Assembly: GCA_013398295.1 (NCBI GenBank)
Contig: VZSF01004848.1
Location: 474 to 64,473 of the forward strand
Source: Chionis minor
Lineage: Eukaryota; Chordata; Aves; Charadriiformes; Chionididae
Length of the DNA: 64,000 nucleotides
Reading direction: 5' to 3'
Numbering within the stretch: the first letter of the stretch is position 1; each line of letters begins with the position of its first letter. Below the pieces are notes generated by a model. The model searched no databases. It was not told the DNA's origin and saw only the letters and a program-made list of their open reading frames with translations. The translations under genes and the position numbers were made by a program. This document shows, one piece after another, positions 36,640 to 46,232 of this stretch.

Positions 36640-39600
36640 GTAAGGTGGGAGGGGGTGGGACAGGTACCCTGAGACCTTTTTGTCCCAGAGGCATCTTCAG
36701 GAGATGAAGAGCATCAGCGTTGCCACCTCTGCTGGTGGAGACGTTCTGGCTTGCCCAGCAGGCACCACCCTCGTGTGTTGCTCAAGGGGTGCCCAAGTGC
36801 TGTGGATGCTCTGGAGGGACAGGAGCTGCCCTTTGGGGGTGTCGGGGTGGGGAGCAGCCAGGATAAAATCCAGGGAAATGAGGGGCTGGTGGTGGTGGGA
36901 TATGGCAACGAGCAGCACCCATCCCCACTGCCACCCAGGGCAGCTGAGCAGCATCCTTGGGTCAGAATTGGGATAAGAAAAGCTTTCTCAATGCAAATTC
37001 CCCCTCCAAACCCATCTATACCCACCTCACCCCACCCAAAGGAAAAAAAAAAAAGAAGGCTTCTCAAAATACCTTTATGAGTAGAGGAGCAGGGCTGGGT
37101 GCCCAGCACCACCACGGTGCCTTCCCAGGGGTGCCAGGGGCTGCGGGAAGCCCGTGGCTGTTTGCAGGGTGGGACGACGGCAGGAGAACGGCCGCAGGAG
37201 GGCATCGATGCCGTACGGCTCAGCCTTCAGGAGAGCTGGGCCAGGGCCAAATTTCAGAGCAGCAGCAGCAGGATTTAAGGAAGAACAGACATGGGGGAGG
37301 GGGAAAAAAAAAAAAAAAAAAAGTTAGTATCATTTTTATCTCGGGAAGCAATTCTGGGTGATTTTAGCGTAGCATCCACCTGCAAGGACTGGCCGTTCCC
37401 ACACCCTGCGGCAGCAGCGGGGAGAGCTCTGCCATGATCCCAAGGTTTGCATCGGCTCCTGCTGCTCTCGCTGAGGATTTAGCTCCGGAGGAGAGCCAGC
37501 AACAGAAAAGGAGGAAAAAAAAAAAAAAAAAATGAGGCCAAATAATGCAATAAGTGTAAACCACCCTCCTGATGGAGAAGCAAACCCCTGGGTCCTACTT
37601 CCAGTCATTTCCCACGCCCCCAAATCAGCTCATCCTTCCCAGGGAGTCCCAACCCAACACCCCTCTGTGCCAGGAGCCACGTGAAGGCAAGGGATAAGGC
37701 ACTTAAATGTTTGCAGTCGAACAGAGGCGAAGGCAGGAGGCAGGGAAGAGCAAACTAATGCCAGCAGCAGACTTGTTTCTACAAGGCTTGATATTTCGGG
37801 AGGGAGTGGGGGAGGATGGGAGACCTTGATAGATACTTAACGTCCCTCTGTGGTGCCCTTGGAGCTTCTGGGGGTTTGGCAGCCAGGCCGTCATCCCTAG
37901 GCTGAAATTGCCCCGGACAGGGTGAAAAATATCCCAGCAGGGACAGGGAGCAGTGTAAAACTCTTGCAACATAGTGTGCAGAAAACAGAGAGAAACACGT
38001 TATTTTTAGCAATAGGAACGCATGTCCCTCCAGTAAGATGGAGCAGCAGAACAGGTACCATTCCTTGCTGGGTGCTCTGGAGGTAAATACCCACCAGCCA
38101 GAGGGCAAGGCAGTGAAACCAAAGCAAGGGTTGCCAGTTCCTCGGTGCCGCTCTCGATCAGAGCACAGGGAAAAGATCTTTTCCCGAGCAGTTGCACTAG
38201 GTTGTTAGAAAATCAAACACATTTCTCCTTGCTGAATTTGTTTTGGGGTGGTTTTCTTTTGTTTTCCTCCTACTTCTTTTCCAAAAATGATTTGAAAGTT
38301 GGTTTGGTTTTTTTTTTTTTTTCTTCTTTTCTTCATTTTTATTTTTCTCCAACCCTCCTCTCCCCTCCATTTTAAACCCTGCTGTTGTTTTACCTTGGAA
38401 ATAACCAGCACATCCACCCTGATGTCCCCGGGTTTGATGATGGACATGTGGCCCTGATCTTTAATGTGAGTTCCAACACAGGGATCGGAGGGGCGGGCGC
38501 CGCATCCGTAACACCCCCAGCTCTCACCCCCCCAGTGCTTGGTAGGATTCGGTAGCTTTTAACAGGACTAAAGCCTACTAAAGCTCAGCTTGAAAGACCC
38601 CTTCCCCTCGCTGCACGGCTGGGGGGCGGTGGGATGCCTTGCCACAGCGGAGAGACAGCGCTGCCCGAGCATCCATCCATCCATCAGGGGGGTTGAACCA
38701 GCACCCCCACGGGGCAAAACAGCCCCTGCGAGAGCCCAGGTACCTCCTCTGCTTTCGAGCATCCCACCCCAGCTCCACCATCCCTGCCCACATCCCCCCC
38801 CCAACAACGTGCAACCCGAGGGAGCCTCCCCCCAGCAGAGCCTTTGCAGCCCCCCTGCTAGTGCCAAGCCCTGCGGTTTTGCTTCTCCATCCCTTTTCCT
38901 TCTCTGTGGATTCCCTCCCACGCCTGTCTCCTGACATTTATTAGGAGCACTGCAATAAATCAAGCTGTAAATCCAGGCGGATTTTAACAAGGGTGCCTAT
39001 TGAAAGCTCTGCGCTCCCAAAAAAAAAAAAGAAAAGGACTGACAGAGGACTGCAGCTCCCCCCGGTGAATCCCTCCAGGGTGGGATGGGGGTGAGGGAGC
39101 CACCCTGGCAAATGCAAAATTAGGATGGGGGGCTGCCAGGGGCCAAAGGGCTAGGTCAGAGCCTGGAGCACAGCGTACCACAGGACACGGGTGATGCAGT
39201 GCCTGATTCATCCATGAATCAGCCAGAACCACACGCGGCCAAAGGGAGAGGGGCAGAAGGGGTTGTTCTTTCCCTGCCTGGTTTCCACTGAGAGCTCCAG
39301 AACGAGGAGGGATGATGCTTATGGAGGGGCAAATGGGGCAGCAGCGCCTGCAAGGTGAGAACGGTCCCTGGGTCGGGGGGGAGAATAACAATAAAGCAGC
39401 TAAAAAGGGACAGGGGGGGCAGAAAGGGGAGGGGAAGGATGGAGTCAAGTTGGAGAGGTGGGAGTGAGGATGCAGGGTCAGGGCGAAGCCGCGATGCTCA
39501 GCCGCCTTCTCGAGGTCCTGGGTAGGGACTGAGCCACAGGTCCATGGTCAGGCTGAAGCTGGCAGCTACTCCTGGAGGTTTTCCACATGTCTCTGGCTGC

Positions 39601-39841
39601 TCTTTCCTCCTTCCCACCATTAGCAGAGTCTCTCTTGCCAGCTCCATGCTATCCCCTCGCTGCGCTGGCACTGACTGCAGCCCCCAGCCTCAATCTCACC
39701 GTGAAAGTTTCCATACGTAGTTATATATATCTATACGTGGCAGCGGCCACGGCTGGCTGGGAGGTGACAGCCCCGAGGTGGCATGCACAGCACGGCCAAG
39801 CTGTTTTTCACTGGGGTTTTCTGGGTTTTCTTTGTTCGCAG
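36640..39841 (+). other. PODXL: PODXL intron 7
   Basis: A 3.2-kb intron with several homopolymer runs (A at 37303-37322 and 37514-37531, T at 38310-38322) and a short ATCC repeat at 38671-38685. The frame of the last exon stays open leftward for 255 bases into this intron. No other exon was recognised. Confidence 0.8.
38671..38685. repeat. (ATCC)n short simple repeat
   Basis: About four ATCC units. Confidence 0.8.
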
Positions 39842-40036
39842 CAGCGCCTGACCGAGGAGCTGCAGACGATGGAGAACGGCTACCACGATAACCCCACGCT
39901 GGAGGTGATGGAGACCTCCTCCGAAATGCAGGAGAAGAAGGTGAACCTGAACGGCGAGCTGGGGGACAGCTGGATTGTTCCTCTCGACACCCTCATGAAG
40001 GAGGACCTGGAGGAAGAGGAGGACACACATTTATAG
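39842..40036 (+). CDS. PODXL: Podocalyxin exon 8: cytoplasmic tail and stop
   Basis: The acceptor ttctttgttcgcag precedes 39842. A one-codon-later CAG acceptor (NAGNAG-like gcagcag) could also be used, deleting one Gln. It has 64 codons and TAG. It encodes RLTEELQT, then [32 protein letters not shown] and an acidic run ending DTHL. The terminal DTHL is the class I PDZ ligand that binds NHERF1/2, linking podocalyxin to ezrin and actin. The tail is the best conserved part of the protein. Relative to human, one residue appears to be missing after KKV, and the acidic run is slightly different. Confidence 0.98.
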   Translation, partial: QRLTEELQTMENGYHDNPTLEVMETSSEMQEKKVNLNGELGDSWIVPLDTLMKEDLEEEEDTHL

Positions 40037-42722
40037 GATACAGAACTCGATCAAGCAAAAAAACGACCACCACGCTCCCCCCAAAAAACCCCATAATCCC
40101 TACACACATGCACACAACTCCAAAACAAGGCGAAACTCCCAACAAACTCCAGAAAAACCCCTTAATGAACTAATTATGACCCATTGTGCCACCATGTGGG
40201 GTGCAGGACGGAAGAAGGGACACGAGAGGACACCTCCAGGGCGCGTTGTCAACATAAGCCACCATGGTGGCCGCATCCAGATGAGCATCCTCCATCACCC
40301 AGAGGTGCTCAGCAGGACCTGCCACGCCAGACCTGACCAGCCGGGGGTGAATGGGGTGGCTTTGCTCCCCAAGAGCTGCTGGTGTGTCCCCCGAGCGTGT
40401 CCCCTCCCGTCCCGCGTCCAACCACGCCAACTGCAGCCTCCAGCTATCGAGCTGGAGGAAAGAAAAAGAAAATAAAAAGAAATAAATGCAAATAGGATGG
40501 GAGAGGGAGCGCAACTCCCGACAGCAAACCGGCACCTGGCAATTAGAGCTAGAGAAATCCTCTGGCCCACGCAGTTTAGTCATCGCTCTGCCCTCCCCGA
40601 CATGAAACACCCAGGTATCGAGCGGAAAAAGCTGGAACAGCCTGTTCCTTTTTAATCCAGTTTCCATCCTCTCCCCATAAACTGCTGGCTAAAACGCACA
40701 AGAGCCCCACGTCATGCCACAGGGGAACGAACGCATCCAGACCCGGCTGGACAGGGGAGGGATGCAGCAGTGCCAAGTGATGCTCGGTCCTGCGCCAGCG
40801 CCAGCTGCGCCGCAGGGGGCTGCGGGACAGATCCAGGAGACCAGGAGAGGCTTCTTGAATTGATGCAAAGGGGAGGGAGAGGAAAAGGAGTAATTCCTTG
40901 AGGCCGTTCCTCCTTGGGAGGGTGTAATGAGACCAAAAGCGATGTCTGGACACCAGCCCAAGCAGAAGGTTGGGGTTTTCTCCAGCACAGAGCAGCTCTG
41001 CCGCTGCGTTTCCCTACAGAAGTGTTGATTGCCTTCCAGTAATTATGCAGCAGCATCTCACGGCCCACATCCATCCCTCCCTGACACCATGGGTTACCTG
41101 CCCCGTGGTGGTTTGTGATTTTTGTGGTCATGTTTTCCCTGTGTGAGCAGCAGAAGAGATAAAAGAGGAACAGAAGCAGGAGCCAGGTCGCTTGGTGGTA
41201 TTCAGGGTTTTCCATCGGTACAGCCCTTAGTGTTTCCTCCCCACGAGGTTTGTAAGCTCAGTCCACGTCCTTGGGCTTTTCTTCAAAAGCAGGTAAAATA
41301 GCAGAGACCTGCAAAGAAAATTCCAGCTCAGCAGCAAAGCTGGGACTGAGCTTCATACCACAGCCCTTGGTCTCCTGCCCAGGTCTCCCTTTGCCATAAG
41401 GCTTGAGAGGAGAGTGGAAAAAGAAAATGCAGGAGCAGAAACAGGCTGGACTGAGGCTGTTTCTGATTTTCTACTCCCCATCACAGCTCCTAAACGGCTC
41501 TAAAAGGACAGGGAGAGTTTCACACCCTTCGGTGAAGCAGCCCCCGCAAAGGCAGGGATCAGAGCAGGGCTCCATCCTGCAGCACACCGGGAAGAGGACC
41601 AGGTCACCTGGGCGAGCACATCTCCCAACACACGAGGATGGTGGTGGTCCCAAGCCCTCGGCAAGCCGGAGGAAAAGCAGATGAAGAGCAATTCCCCAGC
41701 GCAGCCTTTCCTCTCCCCGGCTTGCCATAAACGGTGCATTCACCAACGCACAACAGGATGGTTTCCTATGGGCTCTGCCACCAGGTCAAGCACGATGGGG
41801 ATCCTCTCCTACGGCCACCCTGAGCAAAGGGAAAAGCAGAGCCAAGCAATGGAATGCTTGGAGAAACCTAGGAAGAGCCAATCCTCGGGAGCACTCACGG
41901 AGGAGAGGGTCGGGATGGTTTGCTCGACCCCAGGACAGAAGCTGGCAGAAGATTCATCTTCTCAAAGGGACTGGCTCTTCTCCCTTCTCTCCTGCATGGA
42001 AAGGCAGAGTTGGAAGTGTTCAAACCAATATACTTTTTACTGTAAATATTCTGGCTATTCATTAGCGATGTATTCAGCACACTTCACTTACCTGTGCACT
42101 GCACTACGGGGAAGTAATTCTGGAGGGAGGGGGGGAATTAAATAAAATAAAAAAAAAAAAAAAAAGGAAAGAAAAAGCTAAAGGCCAGTCTGGTAGGGGA
42201 TCAAAAGTTGACACCAAGCAGGAAAACGCCTCCTGCCCGGACAACCCCGCGCCACGGCTTCATCCCTGCTCCAGCAGCATGGAGTTCAGCTCTTTGACGT
42301 TGCAGCAAGGCTCAAAGAACCAGTCTCGGCATTTGCAGTCGCCTGCGTGAGCACGTTTGCTTCCCAGTTGCCCCAGGAGATGAGCGGCGGGTCGGTGACC
42401 TCGCGTCCCTGCCCGTCGCAGCAAATAAACGGTTCGGAAACACGAGGCGGCAGCCGGGCTTTGGCCGCAAGGGGTGGCGTTGCCCTAAGGATGCCCCTGG
42501 CAGAGCATCTCCAGGCAGTCGGGTTTTGGCACGTGCCTAAGATCCCCCTTCCCAGCAAAGAGATGCCAAAGTGCTTTAACGAATCAGGTCCAAAGACTTT
42601 CCAAGAGAACCCTACAAAGGCTTGAGATCAAGCAACCTTCAATCTTTCCGAGCAGAGACCAGTGAAGATATTAACTGCTCAGCAAGTGCTTATAGTGATT
42701 TATATTTGAATAGGAATTGTAC

Positions 42723-42734
42723 ATTTATTTATTT
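42723..42734 (+). promoter_or_regulatory. AU-rich element in the PODXL 3'UTR
   Basis: Overlapping ATTTA pentamers form ATTTATTTATTT within an AU-rich context. This is a classical mRNA stability element; whether it acts here is inference. Confidence 0.6.
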
Positions 42735-42957
42735 TTCCAGACACCATATTTTTAAACCACTAATATTTTATAGTAGATTTTCCTTCCCCTATTTAAAGAA
42801 CTATTTCCACGGAAAACAACAGTATGTTTTTTATGTTGAGAACATTCTTTTTGCAAAAAAAAAAAATGTAAAAAAAATCAGGTAGGAAATGCAGTGATGA
42901 GCATCTTTGGCCTTAATCCTTCCCTTTGTAGATTGTAGCCATAATTGTTAGACCAAA

Positions 42958-42963
42958 AATAAA
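42958..42963 (+). promoter_or_regulatory. Possible alternative PODXL polyadenylation signal
   Basis: AATAAA occurs within an A-rich stretch. The genomic A-run downstream could also cause internal oligo-dT priming, so usage is uncertain. Confidence 0.35.
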
Positions 42964-43490
42964 TTTAAAAAAAAAATAAAAAATCTACCCAGGCATTTCC
43001 TCCCTCCCTGCTCCTCCTCCCTTCCCCACGCTCCTCTTCTCTGACCCGAAACAGCTTTAACATCCAACACGTTGTACAAAGAGATTATTGCTCTTACCTT
43101 TTGGTGAGGGTTTTACAAGCAGCTCAGATGTCCTTGCAAGAGACTTTTCTATTTTCAGCGTCACGAGGAACGTGTAAATATTTTAGGAGCATTTATCTCC
43201 CGCTCACAGTGCCATGGCCCAACTGATGAGGTTGATACTGTGACTGTTGCCTACAGAAGACATACAGGAGAAGACATAATCCATAAAGGACTGCAGAAGG
43301 AGAACCCATTTCCTAAGGTGGCTACCCGTTGAACCTTGCACATATACTAGAGCTCTTACGTACTGTATAGCAGCATCTCTCATGGGGACAGGAGTCTGAT
43401 TTACACTGGAATTTACTGAGGAACTGGATTGTAGAGATTATTCTCGCATTTTCCTACAAATATATTTTGAAAGCATCATGTATTTCTGTC

Positions 43491-43496
43491 AATAAA
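43491..43496 (+). promoter_or_regulatory. PODXL: PODXL main polyadenylation signal
   Basis: AATAAA is followed after about 15-20 bases by a likely cleavage site and then a G/T-rich region (ttgtttcttggctgagtg, aaggtggggg). This is the rightmost good signal on the + strand before the - strand gene. Confidence 0.8.
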
Positions 43497-43515
43497 CATT
43501 CTTACGTAAAGGACT

Positions 43516-44579
43516 TGTTTCTTGGCTGAGTGAAAAGGTGGGGGGCAGCGGGGGGAGAGCAGAGCTTGTGCTCAAGAGGCAAAACTGGCCGTTAGGTAGA
43601 TGTTACAACTGGGTATGGCTTGAGCTTCTTTGGAAACCCAGCACAGGCTCTGCATGGTCCTGCTAGCAAGAACACATAGAAGTATTAGAAAAACAGGAGT
43701 AAAACCAACACAGGCTTTCAGAGGTAGCCAGACATGGAGGAGCTTGTATTTTTCCCATGCAGAAAAAAAGAGGATAGTGGTGGAAATCCTTCCTTTAATT
43801 AAAAAAAAAAAAAAAAAAAAANCCTATTAAAAGAAAAAAAAAAAAAAAAAAAAAGAGGAAGCCCCACGGGGTGGGACGCTCAGTTGATGTGGATGAGGGC
43901 AGCCCCACCACAGCCAGGGCACCTGTTTGAACTGTTGGTGGCTTTAGGTTCACGCTGGCAGGAAGGGAGAGGGAAAGGGAGCTTGCCTCAGAAATGTCTG
44001 CATTTCACCCTCACTCAGTCCTTGCAACCTCCCCTCGCGCTGAGGTCACGGCTGCGGAGCAGGGAATCAAACCTCGTGCCCCTAAGCCGAAGCAGCCTAA
44101 CGAAGGAGGCTTCGTTAAGGGCAATGGCAGGGTCAGCAGCAGTGTGGGCAGTTCAACATCTCCTTGGGCCTTCAAGGGCTCAAAAAACCCCATTTTATTC
44201 CAGGTTAAGTTTCCATTTACCCAAAGGAAGAGAAAAAAAGAAAGAGTTTGGTTTGATTCAAATATTAGAAGTGGGTGGTTTGCATCAGTCAATGTTTTAA
44301 CTCCGTGTTCCTCCCCATTAAAAGTTCTTGCAACTGCTAAACACGCGCTGGATTTATGGCATACAGACCCAGCCCATTGCTGGTTCCAGGGAAGAGGGTA
44401 TTTTCTCAGCTGTTCTGCAGCGCAGAGGGACACGGCAGGAACAGTGCCTGCCGCCCCGACAGAACACACCACCCGTTTCACAACTTCTGCACCACTACGA
44501 GAGCTTCACAGACTTCTTTCCCCGCCCCCCCCCAGTCTCAGAAGCAAGCGATGTTAGAACAGACAGATCTTAAAGAAAC
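43516..44579. other. Intergenic interval between convergent genes
   Basis: About 1 kb lies between the inferred 3' ends of PODXL and MKLN1. It contains paired A-tracts with an ambiguous base and otherwise unique sequence. No promoter or coding sequence was recognised. Confidence 0.55.
43801..43854. other. Two A21 tracts flanking an undetermined base
   Basis: A21 at 43801-43821 is followed by N at 43822, then CCTATTAAAAG and another A21 at 43834-43854. This is the only ambiguous base I noticed in the window. It may mark a filled assembly gap or unresolved homopolymer length. Confidence 0.9.
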
Positions 44580-44600
44580 ACCCTTTCTGGCATATACATT

Positions 44601-44606
44601 TTTATT
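44601..44606 (-). promoter_or_regulatory. MKLN1: Distal MKLN1 polyadenylation signal (candidate)
   Basis: On the - strand this reads AATAAA. About 15 bases on, a GCCAGA context occurs, and then a T/G-rich TCTGTCTGTTC stretch. It is the last clear signal before the PODXL end. Confidence 0.55.
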
Positions 44607-46212
44607 AAGAAAAAAAAAATGAACAAAATACATTCTCTCCTTATGTACATTACATACAACATAACTACATTTGTAGATATTCCTCGTATCACTCATTCGT
44701 TTATGTACAGCATGGGGCTTACGTATCAACCCAGAAATTATCAAAGATGATTTATGCCAAGGAAGAAAATTAACACTCCACGCTGAGCAAATATCATCCT
44801 TTTAGCTGTAAAGAAAAGGGCACGGTGGGGAATTGCCAGAGTCCAGGAACGATGCCTGTAACCACCACGGGCTCAGCACAGGACCAGTCAATGTCTGACT
44901 TGCTTAGCAAAACCCATGCGCAGCTCACAGCGTTCGTCACCCCACGGATGCTCCTTTCCAGCCCGGGGCTGTCTGCACCTCTCACTTCAGCTCTCCTGGG
45001 GGCAGGTGTCCGAGATGACAACTGCGGGACCAAAGGGAATTCAGACGGACACCAGAGCCTGCGGCACTGCTCTAGAGATGCAAATGCTTCAAGTCGGATG
45101 CCAAAACAGAAAAAGGGACTAAATTCCAGACAGGGAGCGGACACTCAACTGCATTACATTGGGAATAACCAGCCTTTGGGGACCACACGAGGGTGTAGAG
45201 GACAAGATAACGAGTATCAAAGGTCCAGACAAACACATCACCACACTGTACAGCGCTTGGGTAGGAGCGGAGGCAACAGCTCAAAGAAACAGCTAGAAAA
45301 AGCACCTCTAACCAGGCCACGGTGTCCAGCCAGCCAGCTTCGTGTTTAACCCCAAGCCACCCGGATCCTGTCTATGCCATCAACGTCTCTAGAACAGAGA
45401 GATGGTTTCAACAAAGCCCAGCGTTCAAAGGGAAAATGTTTACCCAGACTACATACTTCTAACATGAGGCACGTTGCGTCTCAACATCTAAACACACAAG
45501 ATGAACAAGACCACCAGCCCACGAGGATGGGAACGTCATCTCCCACTAACTGCGAATGAGCCAACAGGTTTTAATTTTCTGCCCTAAGCAAAGCGGTCTG
45601 AGAGGTTTGGGGCGCCTCCCCGTAACACACACAACTCCCATAAACTCATTTCTTTGTATAATTAAGCTCTTTTCTCTGGCTCACGGTCTCCCCAGCATCC
45701 CCTCATTTCCTGCTGTGGAGGAGGGTACGCTGGAAGATGTAGCAGAAAATACAGCTTTAGTAAATCTTAACAGCTACTAATAACTAGGGGTTTGTTTTCT
45801 TTTCCACTACTCAGCACAGCAGCTTCTGAAGTGAAAAGTGTTTTGCACATCAAAACATCAACGGGAGGGAGGGGAGGAAGAATAGGAACGATAAGGAAGA
45901 GATGAAGGAAACACTCAGCCCCCACTGCTAGTTCGCCTTCCCAATTTCCACGGCAGGAAAAGGGAAAACAAGTCAGCAGCACAATAGTTACCTCCTCCAC
46001 AGCTAGATAAAAGTCTTCTCCAGTACAGGAGTTCTCCACATTGCTTGGGGAAGGAAATCAGGCTGTCACCTTTGGAATAGCATGTATTACTGTGGGGAAA
46101 GCAGGGGCAGAAAGATCAGCCGCTGTTCAGACTGGACTATTTCCAGTGCAGTCATTGACTTGCAACTAAGAAAGTACAGGTTGGTAACAGCCATTTTCCC
46201 CTTTTAAGTGCT

Positions 46213-46232
46213 GAGGTTTTTGTTAAAACCTC
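46213..46232. repeat. 8-bp hairpin followed by an A-run
   Basis: GAGGTTTT, loop TGTT, AAAACCTC, then a run of 15 A to 46247 on the + strand. On the - strand this is a T-run followed by a hairpin. Confidence 0.8.

Larger units (their letters stand above)
27556..43515 (+). other. PODXL: PODXL transcribed region, exons 2-8 and 3'UTR
   Basis: Podocalyxin is a CD34-family type I sialomucin of podocyte, endothelial and epithelial apical surfaces. Its negative charge opposes adhesion, and its tail recruits ezrin and NHERF adaptors. Seven consecutive exons with GT-AG borders and matching phases encode a mucin stalk, a four-cysteine membrane-proximal region, a transmembrane helix and a cytoplasmic tail ending DTHL. 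The coding exons total 1730 nt in one continuous frame (575 residues plus the end of a split codon). Exon order and tail sequence agree with mammalian podocalyxin; the mucin part does not align, as is usual. Exon 1 is missing from the window. Confidence 0.96.
40037..43515 (+). other. PODXL: PODXL 3'UTR
   Basis: About 3.5 kb run from the stop codon to the polyadenylation site inferred after 43491. The last 900 bases contain an AU-rich element (ATTTATTTATTT, 42723-42734), Pumilio-type TGTAAATA words at 42041 and 43173, and an alternative AATAAA at 42958. Open frames here lack domains and are not considered coding. A long 3'UTR is known for PODXL in mammals. Confidence 0.85.
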
